Source of the DNA: an uncultured Gammaproteobacteria bacterium
Lineage (GTDB): Bacteria > Pseudomonadota > Gammaproteobacteria > Nitrosococcales > Methylophagaceae
Reading direction: 5' to 3'
Length of the DNA stretch: 43,774 bases
Assembly: GCA_913058195.1 (NCBI GenBank)
Contig: CAJXPP010000001.1
Location: forward strand, 1-43,774
Made by a program: the position numbers and the translations under genes. Of this stretch, positions 17,929 to 26,486 are shown piece after piece (the first letter of the stretch is position 1; the number at the start of each line of letters is the position of its first letter). A model generated the notes under the pieces. The model saw nothing but the letters and a program-made list of their open reading frames with translations. It was not told the origin of the DNA and made no database searches.

Positions 17929-18231
17929 ATGACTCAACTCTATAAATACCACGTGTTTTTTTGTACTCATGAAAGAACTGAAGGCACAGCATGCTGCGAA
18001 CAACATCATGCCAGTGACTTACGCGCTTATGCTAAACAACGCGTAAAAGATTTAAAACTAAAACAAATACGTATTAATAATGCAGGTTGTTTAAGCCGTT
18101 GTGGCTTAGGACCAATATTAGTGATTTATCCTGAGGGAACATGGTATCAATATCAAACTGAAGCAGATATTGATGAAATTATTACATCTCATTTACAAAA
18201 CGATACAGTCGTAGAGAGATTGCAACAATGA
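17929..18231 (+). CDS. thioredoxin-like [2Fe-2S] ferredoxin domain protein
   Basis: A 100-residue protein of the thioredoxin-fold [2Fe-2S] ferredoxin type. Cys12 in FFCTHERTE, Cys22/Cys23 in GTACC, and Cys54 and Cys58 in NAGCLSRCGLGP fit the four-ligand cluster pattern of that family, followed by VIYPEGTWY. It has no signal peptide, so it should be cytosolic. The stop overlaps the hpnD ATG by 4 nt (ATGA), so the two are translationally coupled. Its partner is unknown. The context suggests it could donate electrons to a redox step in the downstream isoprenoid genes, but this is inference. Confidence 0.88.
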   Translation: MTQLYKYHVFFCTHERTEGTACCEQHHASDLRAYAKQRVKDLKLKQIRINNAGCLSRCGLGPILVIYPEGTWYQYQTEADIDEIITSHLQNDTVVERLQQ

Positions 18232-19076
18232 CGCCCGATGAGTATTGCCAAGATAAAGCAGCCAAAAGCGGCTCCAGTTTTTATTATAGCTTTCGCTTTC
18301 TCCCTCCCATTCAGCGCCAAGCAATCATTGCTTTATATGCCTTTTGTCGTGAAGTAGACGATACAGTTGATGAAATAGTCGACACTGATATCGCTCGTGC
18401 AAAACTAGAGTGGTGGCAACAAGAAATTCAACGTACTTTTAAAGGTGAGGCTACTCACCCCGTTGGTAAAGCCTTAGAAAGCGCGTTAAAAAACTTTGAT
18501 CTTCATGAAGAATATTTCACAGAAATCATTGATGGCATGGCAATGGACCTGGATCAATTCAGCTACCCTGAATTCAAACATCTAGCCTTATATTGTCACC
18601 GCGCTGCAAGTGTCGTTGGTTTATTATCAGTTGAAATATTCGGCTATAAGAACCGAAAAACACTTAAATATGCTGAAAATCTCGGTATGGCATTGCAATT
18701 AACTAATATTATTCGTGATGTGCGAGAAGATGCTGAACGTGGCCGAATTTACCTTCCGCAAGATGAACTTCAAAAATTTAATATCAAATCAGATGATATT
18801 CTTGCTCTAAAATCTAGCCCCGAATTAATTGCACTGCTAGAGTTTCAAACCAGCCGCGCTAAAGAATACTATCGCCTTGCAATGGAAGCCTTACCTACTG
18901 AGGATCGCTACTCCCAACGTACAGGTTTAATCATGGCAGCAATATACGAAGCGACATTGGATGAAATCGTAAAAGATAATTTTCAAGTTATGCAACACCG
19001 TGTTTCATTAACGCCTATTAGAAAACTATGGATTGCTTGGCGTACTGCACGGCGTGAAAAAAAACATAAAAGCTAA
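18228..19076 (+). CDS. hpnD: presqualene diphosphate synthase (HpnD type)
   Basis: Squalene/phytoene-synthase superfamily enzyme; HpnD joins two farnesyl diphosphates to give presqualene diphosphate. The 282 residues open with MTPDEYCQDKAAKSGSSFYY, the hallmark of HpnD rather than HpnC. Both catalytic Asp motifs are present: DDTVD at 44-48 and DVRED at 164-168, the latter within LTNIIRDVREDAERGRIYLP. It is coupled to the ferredoxin gene upstream and followed after 5 nt by hpnE. HpnC, which normally carries out the next step, is not in the window, so the pathway here is incomplete or uses a distant hpnC. A phytoene-synthase-like role is less likely. Confidence 0.9.
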   Translation: MTPDEYCQDKAAKSGSSFYYSFRFLPPIQRQAIIALYAFCREVDDTVDEIVDTDIARAKLEWWQQEIQRTFKGEATHPVGKALESALKNFDLHEEYFTEIIDGMAMDLDQFSYPEFKHLALYCHRAASVVGLLSVEIFGYKNRKTLKYAENLGMALQLTNIIRDVREDAERGRIYLPQDELQKFNIKSDDILALKSSPELIALLEFQTSRAKEYYRLAMEALPTEDRYSQRTGLIMAAIYEATLDEIVKDNFQVMQHRVSLTPIRKLWIAWRTARREKKHKS

Positions 19077-19081
19077 TTACA

Positions 19082-20398
19082 TTGACGACTAAGCACACCA
19101 CAGACCAAGGAAACAGCACCCTTATTATCGGCGGCGGGTGGAGCGGACTTGCTGCTGCAGTCAGCTTATCTCAACAAGGGCACCATGTTCACCTCATCGA
19201 ATCTGCCAAACAATTAGGCGGCCGTGCTCGCAATGTCCAATGGCAACAATCAGTCGTAGATAATGGTCAGCACTTAATGATTGGCGCCTATACACAAATG
19301 CTAGCAATGATGAAATTGATAGGCGTCGATATTCACTCGGCATTCCATCGTCAATCAATAGATATTGAACTTCATGATACTCAGCACCCATCACTCCACT
19401 TATCTGCACAGCATGCATGGCTACCTTGGCCCGCTTCTTTAGCTTGGAATATTGTTAAAAGTACAGGCGTAAATGGTTTATATAAAATTTATAAATTACA
19501 AAACTCTATTCCTAAAGTACTAAAAAATAATGATATATCCGTAAGTGAATGGTTGCTCCTAACTAATCAACCTGTTCGCTTGGTCAAACAATTATGGGAG
19601 CCATTATGCTTAGCAACATTAAATACACCCATTAAAGAGGCTTCGGCTCACCTACTTGCTACAGTATTACAAGATAGTTTAGGTGCAGGAAAATCAGCAG
19701 CAGATTCACTAATTCCCACATGCCCTCTTGGAGACTTATTTCCAAGATACGCAGCAAAGTATATTGAACAAAATGGTGGCACAATAAGTCTACAATCACG
19801 TGCCAAACAGCTATTAATCGATGACAATAAAGTAACTGGCGTTCAGCTTCAAGATGATTCAATATTACGCGATAACAATATTATTGTTGCTTGTAGTCCG
19901 GCTCATAGTATTGATCTAGTTGCTGATCATATCGCCATAAATAAACCTCTTGATTACCCTATTTGTACCGCCTATCTTCAATACCCAGTAGATACTCGAC
20001 TTTCAAAGCCTATATTAGGTTTAACCGGAACGGTAAGCCAATGGGTATTTGATCGCAGCGAGCAAACTCCAGGATTAATGGCGATTGTTATAAGTGGCCC
20101 AGGCCAACATGAAACAATGACTAATAGCGAACTAGGTCAACTCCTTAGCCAAGAACTTCGTCAAATGTGCCCCGAACTAGCAGCTACCCCAATCGATAGC
20201 CTGATTATTCGTGAAAAACGGGCCACATTTGCCAGTACTGTTAATATTGAAGAACAACGTCCTAATGCGCGTACCGATGTTTCAGGTTTATGGTTAGCCG
20301 GTGACTATGTCGCTAATGGTTATCCTGCCACATTAGAAGGTGCTATTCGTAATGGTGAACAGTGTGCAAAACTAATATTAGAGCATACCTCCAATTAA
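19082..20398 (+). CDS. hpnE: hydroxysqualene dehydroxylase-like FAD enzyme
   Basis: Flavin amine-oxidase/desaturase fold; HpnE reduces hydroxysqualene to squalene. The 438 residues carry the FAD dinucleotide-binding motif IIGGGWSGLAAAVSL near the N-terminus, then GGRAR, the HpnE-typical VDNGQHLMIGAY, and the C-terminal FAD segment GLWLAGDYVANGYPATLEGA. The start is TTG at 19082; a stop at 19067-19069 in this frame leaves no ATG or GTG alternative, and no strong Shine-Dalgarno is visible, so translation may depend on hpnD 5 nt upstream. The genes fit squalene or C30 carotenoid/hopanoid supply; the end product cannot be told from here. Confidence 0.88.
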   Translation: MTTKHTTDQGNSTLIIGGGWSGLAAAVSLSQQGHHVHLIESAKQLGGRARNVQWQQSVVDNGQHLMIGAYTQMLAMMKLIGVDIHSAFHRQSIDIELHDTQHPSLHLSAQHAWLPWPASLAWNIVKSTGVNGLYKIYKLQNSIPKVLKNNDISVSEWLLLTNQPVRLVKQLWEPLCLATLNTPIKEASAHLLATVLQDSLGAGKSAADSLIPTCPLGDLFPRYAAKYIEQNGGTISLQSRAKQLLIDDNKVTGVQLQDDSILRDNNIIVACSPAHSIDLVADHIAINKPLDYPICTAYLQYPVDTRLSKPILGLTGTVSQWVFDRSEQTPGLMAIVISGPGQHETMTNSELGQLLSQELRQMCPELAATPIDSLIIREKRATFASTVNIEEQRPNARTDVSGLWLAGDYVANGYPATLEGAIRNGEQCAKLILEHTSN

Positions 20399-20480
20399 AA
20401 ATTGGTCGATACTTACTGGTATACTTAACGCCAAACAATACCATTCCCATTTTTATTAAAGAACGTAAATTAAGTAATTC

Positions 20481-21212
20481 ATGAAATATACTTCAACAGC
20501 TACTCTTCTGAAAGACACTGTCATTATTATCACAGGGGCAGGCAATGGCATCGGTGCAGCTGTCGCGAAAACTTACGCCAATCATGGTGCAACAGTGATT
20601 TTATTAGATAAAAGTATTCCTGCACTGGAACAAGTTTATGATGAGATTGTTGCTAGTGGAGCAGCTCAGCCAGCTATTTACCCTCTGGATTTACAAGGTG
20701 CAAGTGTTGAAGATTACGATACACTTGCCAACACAGTCCAAGATAACTTTGGCCGTCTTGATGGCTTAGTTCACTGCGCCGCATCGTTAGGGCAATTAGC
20801 ACCTGTCACACATCAAGATACGCAAACATGGTTAGAAACACTGCACATCAACCTCACCGCACCCTATTTATTAACGCGCGCATGTTTAAACTTATTGCAA
20901 AAGCAGCAGTCTGCTTCAATTATTTTTACTACAGATCATCATAAAGATTCCGCTTATTGGTCAGCATACGGGCTAAGCAAATCGGGCATAGAATCACTTA
21001 GTAAACAATTGGCAGATGAATTAGAAACTGAAGCAAAGGTGAGAGTTAACTGTATTGATCCCGGCACAGTTAGAACAGAGCTATTTTCTCGTGCATTTCC
21101 AGCAATAGATCCAAGTGCTTTACCCTCTGCAGATGATGTTGTACCAGCCTATTTATATTTAATGGGTGAAGACAGTGTCAAGAAAACGGGTGAACTCATA
21201 AAGGCACAATAA
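20481..21212 (+). CDS. divergent YciK-like short-chain dehydrogenase
   Basis: Rossmann-fold SDR of 243 residues resembling E. coli YciK over its length. TGAGNGIG (18-25) binds the cofactor, and YGLSK (Y163, K167), the late RVNCIDPGTVRTELF and LYLMGEDSVKKTG are shared. Two hallmarks are changed: the usual H/N-N-A-G is HCAA (98-101), and the catalytic Ser about 13 residues before the Tyr is absent, with the segment FTTDHHKDS in its place and about two residues shorter than in YciK. Activity may therefore be altered or lost. It lies 82 nt after hpnE; whether it belongs to that transcript is uncertain. The substrate is unknown. Confidence 0.85.
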   Translation: MKYTSTATLLKDTVIIITGAGNGIGAAVAKTYANHGATVILLDKSIPALEQVYDEIVASGAAQPAIYPLDLQGASVEDYDTLANTVQDNFGRLDGLVHCAASLGQLAPVTHQDTQTWLETLHINLTAPYLLTRACLNLLQKQQSASIIFTTDHHKDSAYWSAYGLSKSGIESLSKQLADELETEAKVRVNCIDPGTVRTELFSRAFPAIDPSALPSADDVVPAYLYLMGEDSVKKTGELIKAQ

Positions 21213-21274
21213 GTTCGCTGTCAAAAAACCATCAAAACAATATAACTATCTGTTTAATAAGTAAATAATATACT

Positions 21275-21315
21275 TGGCATAGTTCTAGCTTATATCTAGT
21301 CAACAAACTAGATAT
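21275..21315 (+). promoter_or_regulatory. possible sigma-54 site and hairpin before the diguanylate cyclase
   Basis: TGGCAT (21275-21280), 5 nt and TAGC (21286-21289) keep the essential GG and GC at sigma-54 spacing but miss one base in each box. Just downstream, ATATCTAGT (21292-21300) and ACTAGATAT (21307-21315) form a perfect 9-bp inverted repeat with a 6-nt loop, ending 2-3 nt before the AAGGTGG ribosome-binding site. The repeat could be an operator or an mRNA hairpin that affects translation. Confidence 0.35.
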
Positions 21316-21329
21316 TCAAGGTGGACATC

Positions 21330-22274
21330 ATGGAACAGCCATTACAACCAGAAACAACTAAACTTTCTTTAGTAGGTCAACATGGCCGTGCAATTGATGT
21401 TGCCTCACCTCAACACGATTTCGAAAGTGCTGAAGATGTGGCAGCTCGTCTTCCTGCGGTATTGCAGATATCACTAGATCTCGAGACTATCATTAGTTTA
21501 TTTCACAAAGAAGTCAGTAAGGTACTATCTTATGACGGCATGCTTTACCAACATCAAGGTGTGCATTGCGATATTCAAATTGGCCGTCGCAGCCATCATA
21601 CTTGCAATTACCGCTTAGAAATAAATGGTACTTGGTTAGGCGAAATAACATTAACTCGTCGTAGAAAATTCACTAATGACGATACACTGTTATTTGAAGA
21701 TCTATTATGCAAACTTATTTACCCAGTTAGAAACAGTCTGTTATTTCGTCAAGCACAATCAGCCGCATTACAAGATAGCCTTACAGGTTTAAATAACCGT
21801 GCCGCTTTCGATGCTAGCTTAAAACGTGAAATTGATTTGGCTAACCGCCAACATACACCGATGTCACTTTTGGTTCTTGATATCGATCATTTTAAAGCAG
21901 TGAATGATACTTATGGCCATAGCAGTGGTGACCTAGCACTACAAATACTATCAAAATCAATCACTGATACAATGCGTAATAGTGATATTGCTTTCCGCTA
22001 TGGCGGTGAAGAGTTTACTTTAATCTTAAGCAATACAGATTCTGATTCTGCACACTTAGTAGCTGAACGTCTTCGTGTAGCCGTTTCACAACTTAGCTGT
22101 AATGACAGTCAACGTACCTTTGGATTTACTATTAGCCTTGGTATTGCTCAGTTAGCCCGCGGTGAAAATGAAAGTACATTATTTGACCGAGCTGACCATG
22201 CTTTATACCAAGCTAAAAAATCAGGTCGAAATCAGACTAAATGTGCTGACAAACCAATTAGTAAAGATAACTAG
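21330..22274 (+). CDS. GGDEF diguanylate cyclase
   Basis: Makes cyclic di-GMP from two GTP. I chose the ATG at 21330 over a GTG at 21321 because AGGTGG lies 6 nt before it; this gives 314 residues. The first 130 residues are soluble and GAF-like in feel, without membrane segments, so the enzyme should be cytosolic with an unknown input. The GGDEF domain starts at DSLTGLNNR (149-157), contains LDIDHFKAVNDTYGH, and has the active-site loop GGEEF at 225-229. The product-inhibition I-site RxxD (RNSD, 216-219) lies exactly five residues upstream and is intact, so feedback inhibition is expected. There is no EAL domain. Confidence 0.93.
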   Translation: MEQPLQPETTKLSLVGQHGRAIDVASPQHDFESAEDVAARLPAVLQISLDLETIISLFHKEVSKVLSYDGMLYQHQGVHCDIQIGRRSHHTCNYRLEINGTWLGEITLTRRRKFTNDDTLLFEDLLCKLIYPVRNSLLFRQAQSAALQDSLTGLNNRAAFDASLKREIDLANRQHTPMSLLVLDIDHFKAVNDTYGHSSGDLALQILSKSITDTMRNSDIAFRYGGEEFTLILSNTDSDSAHLVAERLRVAVSQLSCNDSQRTFGFTISLGIAQLARGENESTLFDRADHALYQAKKSGRNQTKCADKPISKDN

Positions 22275-22292
22275 AATTTAAAATCATCTAAT

Positions 22293-22323
22293 AAAAAGGC
22301 CGGTTAAATAACCGGCCTTTTTT
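22293..22323. terminator. bidirectional terminator between diguanylate cyclase and rluB
   Basis: A 13-bp perfect stem (AAAAAGGCCGGTT / AACCGGCCTTTTT) with a 4-nt loop and T/A runs on both sides sits between two convergent genes and should work for both. Confidence 0.94.
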
Positions 22324-22345
22324 GTTTCTAAATTTACACAATTGA

Positions 22346-23224
22346 CTAACGACCACGTACTCGACTAGTACTTCGTGTTGATTTAGGCTTGTTGCCTGAT
22401 TTTTGGCGTGCTTTTGATTCTGAAGTTTCAAGCGGTCTTAATTTCTTCTCACGTTGAGCGCGACCTTTCTTTTCTTCCACGTTTAGTGCCAAACCAACCT
22501 CTTCATATAACATCTCAAGATCACCACCTTCCAACATCATCCACTTACCCATTTTAAGCTGCTTAGGAATAATGACCGGTCCGTAACGTACACGCATTAA
22601 GCGACTCACTTGTACGCCTTGGCTTTCCCATAGACGACGTACTTCTCGGTTCCGTCCTTCTTGAATTACCACATGGAACCAACTATTGGCTCCTTCACCA
22701 CCAGCAGGTTGAATATCAGCAAATTGAGCTTTACCATCTTCTAGTTCAACACCATCACGCAGTGTTTGCATCATTTCTGACGTCACATCACCTAAAACTC
22801 GAACCGCATATTCACGATCCATTTCGTTTGATGGGTGCATTAAGGTATTAGCTAACTCTCCATCAGTAGTCAAAATAATTAAACCACTGGTATTAATATC
22901 TAAACGACCAACGCTGACCCAACGACCTTGTTCAGGTGAAGGCAGTGATTGATAGATGGTACGTCGACCTTCAGGATCTTTGCGTGTACACACTTCGCCG
23001 ACAGGCTTGTTATACAAAATTACTTGTTGTGCCGACTGTTGCCATAAACGTTTATTGGACAGGGCGCGGCCTTCTAGTTTAACCACATCATCAATTTTTA
23101 TTTGATCGCCTAACTCAGCAATAGCACCATTTACAGATACTTTGCCATCTTTGATCATTGTTTCAAGGCCACGGCGCGAACCATAACCTGCTCGTGCTAA
23201 TACTTTTTGAATTCGTTCACTCAT
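22346..23224 (-). CDS. rluB: 23S rRNA pseudouridine(2605) synthase
   Basis: Isomerises a uridine in 23S rRNA helix 93. The 292 residues have an N-terminal S4 RNA-binding domain (SERIQKVLARAGYGSRRGLE) and the RsuA/RluB-type catalytic domain with GRLDINTSGL at 106-115 (catalytic Asp109), followed by LMHPSNEMDREYAVRV and EGRNREVRRLWESQGVQVSR, close to E. coli RluB. The tail from about 255 on is basic and low in complexity (Lys, Arg, Ser). GGGAGA lies about 9 nt before the ATG. It ends at the shared terminator with the diguanylate cyclase gene. Confidence 0.94.
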   Translation of the reverse strand: MSERIQKVLARAGYGSRRGLETMIKDGKVSVNGAIAELGDQIKIDDVVKLEGRALSNKRLWQQSAQQVILYNKPVGEVCTRKDPEGRRTIYQSLPSPEQGRWVSVGRLDINTSGLIILTTDGELANTLMHPSNEMDREYAVRVLGDVTSEMMQTLRDGVELEDGKAQFADIQPAGGEGANSWFHVVIQEGRNREVRRLWESQGVQVSRLMRVRYGPVIIPKQLKMGKWMMLEGGDLEMLYEEVGLALNVEEKKGRAQREKKLRPLETSESKARQKSGNKPKSTRSTSRVRGR

Positions 23225-23289
23225 TTCTATTGTCTCCCGACATTGTTTTGACTTAGAGTACTCAGATTTCCTCTCGTCTATTATTTCTA

Positions 23290-24507
23290 CTATTTGTAAC
23301 TTAAGCCCATTGCTGCACGCACTTCATCTAAGGTATCACGTGCTACTTCACGCGCTGCTTCATTACCATCTTCGATAATACGACGTACATCTTCAGGATG
23401 CGCACTTAAATCTTCAGCACGTTGACGAATTGGTTTTAGCTCGGCACACACAGAATCAATCAATGGTCCTTTGCAATCTAGGCAGCCAATTCCTGCAGTA
23501 CGACAGCCTTCTTGCACCCATTGTTTTTGGGCATCATCAGAATAAACTTCATGTAATTGCCAAACTGGGCATTTGTCAGGGTCACCCGGATCTGTTCGAC
23601 GAACACGATTGGTATCGGTCGGCATCTTTTTAATTTTTTCAGCGATCGCTTGTTCAGGCTCACGCAAAGAAATTGTATTGCCATATGACTTAGACATTTT
23701 TTGCCCATCTAAACCAGGCATTTTTGACGCCGGCGTTAATAAAGCTTGTGGTTCTGGCAAAATAACCTTACCGCCGCCTTCAAGATAACCAAATAAGCGT
23801 TCACTATCACCTAAAGCTAAGTTCTGCTGGCCTTTTAATAATTCACGTGCTGTTTCTAGAGCATCGGCATCGCCTTGTTCAGTGTAGGCCTTACGTAAGT
23901 TTGAATATAACTTCGCATTTTTCTTGCCCATTTTCTTAATAGCTGCTTCCGCTTTTTCTTCAAAGTCTTTTTCACGGCCATAAATATGATTAAAGCGACG
24001 TGCCACTTCACGAGTCAATTCCACATGAGATAATTGATCTTCACCTACTGGTACTTGGCCTGCTCGATAAATTAAAATATCAGCACTTTGCAGTAAGGGA
24101 TAACCTAAGAAACCGTAGGTTGCCAAGTCTTTTTCTTTTAATTTTTCTTGCTGATCTTTATAAGTTGGTACGCGTTCAAGCCAAGAAACAGGCGTTATCA
24201 TAGACAATAATAAATGTAACTCTGCATGCTCAGGTACTTTCGACTGTAAAAATAGTGACACCGCAGAAGGTTCAATCCCTGCAGCAATCCAGTCTATGAC
24301 CATTTCCCATACACTTTCTTCAATGATTTGACTATCTTCGTAGTGCGTTGTTAGCGCATGCCAATCCGCCACAAAAAAGAAACAGTCAAATTCGTGCTGA
24401 AGCTTAATCCAGTTTTTTAATACACCATGATAATGCCCAAGGTGAAGTTGTCCTGTTGGACGCATGCCTGAAACGATTCGACGGGATTGTAGTGATACCG
24501 TATCCAA
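23290..24507 (-). CDS. trpS: tryptophanyl-tRNA synthetase with insertion and four-Cys motif
   Basis: Class I synthetase charging tRNA-Trp. The 405 residues compare with 334 in E. coli. The ATP signature HLGH lies at 22-25 in PTGQLHLGHYHG, and KMSKS at 270-274. About 70 extra, mostly charged helical residues (178-250) are inserted before KMSKS. In the C-terminal domain, Cys313, Cys335, Cys342 and Cys345 form C-x21-C-x6-C-x2-C, nearly the pattern that binds a [4Fe-4S] cluster in Thermotoga maritima TrpRS. The start is TTG, 6 nt after AGGAG. The next gene downstream is a site-2 protease gene on its 5' side. Confidence 0.95.
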   Translation of the reverse strand: MDTVSLQSRRIVSGMRPTGQLHLGHYHGVLKNWIKLQHEFDCFFFVADWHALTTHYEDSQIIEESVWEMVIDWIAAGIEPSAVSLFLQSKVPEHAELHLLLSMITPVSWLERVPTYKDQQEKLKEKDLATYGFLGYPLLQSADILIYRAGQVPVGEDQLSHVELTREVARRFNHIYGREKDFEEKAEAAIKKMGKKNAKLYSNLRKAYTEQGDADALETARELLKGQQNLALGDSERLFGYLEGGGKVILPEPQALLTPASKMPGLDGQKMSKSYGNTISLREPEQAIAEKIKKMPTDTNRVRRTDPGDPDKCPVWQLHEVYSDDAQKQWVQEGCRTAGIGCLDCKGPLIDSVCAELKPIRQRAEDLSAHPEDVRRIIEDGNEAAREVARDTLDEVRAAMGLSYK

Positions 24508-24540
24508 TGTGTTCTCCTGCTTCTCTTTTAACTGAATTAA

Positions 24541-25218
24541 TTAAAGAATTAAAAATATTTCTGGGGGAAGGTGAAATAAAGCACCTAATAATATAAAAAA
24601 GATATTAATTAGCGGCCAAAGTACCATGCTACCTAATCCTAAATACAACAGTCCCACTAGAATAAAAATACCGTAAGGCTCAATCTTCTCAAGCTTCCAC
24701 GCTAATGGTCCGGGTAATAAACTGGCCAAAACACGGCCGCCATCCAATGGAGGCAAAGGCAATAAATTAAATATCATCATCATGGTATTTATTAATACCC
24801 CAGCAACGGCCATATAGACCATTGGAGCACCAATAGCGACGTCAGACTGAACAAGCATAATACCTACTTTAATGATCATCGCCCAGATTGCTGCCATTGT
24901 TAAGTTTGCCACCGGCCCTGCCAAGGCAACCCAAGCCATATCTGATTTTGGATTCCGCAAATTTTGATAGGTGACGGGAACAGGTTTTGCCCAACCAAAC
25001 ATCATGCCCGTCATCATCAACATAAGCCCAGGGAGCACTAAGGTGCCCAAAGGATCAATATGCTTAATAGGGTTTAGTGTTAAACGGCCCATCATTTGGG
25101 CAGTACGGTCGCCTAATTGTAAAGCTGCCCAACCATGCGCCACTTCATGCACTGTGATAGCTAAGATTACCGGCAATGCCCAAATTATAATCTTCTGGAC
25201 TAGACTGAACTCATCCAC
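24541..25218 (-). CDS. site-2 protease family (M50) membrane protein
   Basis: Zinc metalloprotease of the intramembrane M50 family, compact type. The 225 residues form about five or six membrane segments. HEVAH (24-28) is the zinc-binding HExxH in the first helix, and NLLPLPPLDGGR near 150-161 provides the third ligand region. No PDZ or CBS domain is present, unlike RseP or SpoIVFB. The start overlaps the serS stop by 8 nt, so the gene is translationally linked to serS. A stand-alone M50 gene between synthetase genes recurs in proteobacteria, but its substrate is not known to me. Confidence 0.9.
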   Translation of the reverse strand: MDEFSLVQKIIIWALPVILAITVHEVAHGWAALQLGDRTAQMMGRLTLNPIKHIDPLGTLVLPGLMLMMTGMMFGWAKPVPVTYQNLRNPKSDMAWVALAGPVANLTMAAIWAMIIKVGIMLVQSDVAIGAPMVYMAVAGVLINTMMMIFNLLPLPPLDGGRVLASLLPGPLAWKLEKIEPYGIFILVGLLYLGLGSMVLWPLINIFFILLGALFHLPPEIFLIL

Positions 25219-26485
25219 CGATCACTTCCTGTCCACCCATATAGGGGCGAAGTGCTTCGGGAATATGTATGCGCCCTTGCTCATCTTGATGATTTTCCAT
25301 CACCGCTAACAAAGTACGCCCAACTGCCAGGCCCGAACCATTAATGGTATGCACTAACTCAGGTTTGCCTGTTTCAGGGTTACGCCAGCGAGCTTGTAAT
25401 CGGCGCGCTTGGAAATCTTGGAAATTACTACAAGATGAAATCTCACGGTATGTTTTCTGGCTTGGTAACCACACTTCCAAATCATAGGTTTTGCTTGATG
25501 AGAAGCCTAAATCACCGATACATAATAATACTTTACGGTAGGGTAATTCTAACATTTTCAAGATAGTTTCTGCATGTTCTGTCAACGCTTCATGAGCATC
25601 ATCTGAATCTTGTGGACGAACGATTTGTACTAATTCAACTTTTTCAAATTGATGCTGACGAATCAAGCCCCGCACATCACGTCCATGTGAACCTGCTTCA
25701 CTTCTAAAGCACGGTGTATGCGCCACAAACTTCAACGGTAATTGTTTGTCCGTTGAGATTGTGTCTCTTACAATATTGGTTACAGGTACTTCTGCAGTTG
25801 GAATTAAATACAATCCAGCATCATCAACAGAAAATAAATCTTCAGCAAATTTAGGTAACTGACCTGTACCACGCAAAGAGTCAGCATTTACTAAATACGG
25901 CACATAAGTTTCAGTATACCCATGCTGCTCTGTATGCTGATCAAGCATAAATTGCGTCAATGCACGTTGTAATTTTGCTAACGGACCTTTTAGCATTACA
26001 AACCGAGCCTGACTAATTTTAGCCGCTGTCTCGAAATCCATTCCATCAAGATTCTCACCCAACTCAACATGATCTTTAGGCTCAAAATTGAATGCTTTTG
26101 GTTCGCCCCAAAGCAAAATTTCTTGGTTATCGTCTTCACTCTTGCCCGCAGGCACATCATCTTGAGGAATATTAGGTAATCCCATCGCAATATCAGTGAG
26201 CGTTTGCAATACCTCAGCAAGGCGAGTTTCTGCTGCTTTATGTTTAGCCCCTAAATCCGCTATTTCAGCCAGTAATGGGGCAATATCTTCACCTGATGCT
26301 TTTGCCTTACCAATCATTTTTGAGCGACTATTACGTTCTGTTTGCAGGCTTTGCGCATCAAGCTGGGCTTGTTTACGCTCATCTTCTAGTGCTGCTAACT
26401 TAACAATATCTAGTTTATAGCCACGACGAGCCAATAATTCAGCTGCTTTTTCAGGTTCATTTCTTAATAATTTTGGGTCTAACAT
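25211..26485 (-). CDS. serS: seryl-tRNA synthetase
   Basis: Class II synthetase charging tRNA-Ser and tRNA-Sec. The 424 residues begin MLDPKLLRNEPEKAAELLARR, then a long charged coiled-coil arm (about 25-105) that grips the tRNA long variable arm. The catalytic core has motif 2 (PCFRSEAGSHGRDVRGLIRQ) and motif 3 (NGSGLAVGRTLLAVMENHQ). The start lies 1 nt after the stop of the DUF190 gene, and the end overlaps the M50 gene by 8 nt, which gives a tight crcB-DUF190-serS-M50 run. Confidence 0.98.
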   Translation of the reverse strand: MLDPKLLRNEPEKAAELLARRGYKLDIVKLAALEDERKQAQLDAQSLQTERNSRSKMIGKAKASGEDIAPLLAEIADLGAKHKAAETRLAEVLQTLTDIAMGLPNIPQDDVPAGKSEDDNQEILLWGEPKAFNFEPKDHVELGENLDGMDFETAAKISQARFVMLKGPLAKLQRALTQFMLDQHTEQHGYTETYVPYLVNADSLRGTGQLPKFAEDLFSVDDAGLYLIPTAEVPVTNIVRDTISTDKQLPLKFVAHTPCFRSEAGSHGRDVRGLIRQHQFEKVELVQIVRPQDSDDAHEALTEHAETILKMLELPYRKVLLCIGDLGFSSSKTYDLEVWLPSQKTYREISSCSNFQDFQARRLQARWRNPETGKPELVHTINGSGLAVGRTLLAVMENHQDEQGRIHIPEALRPYMGGQEVIGG

Positions 26486-26486
26486 G

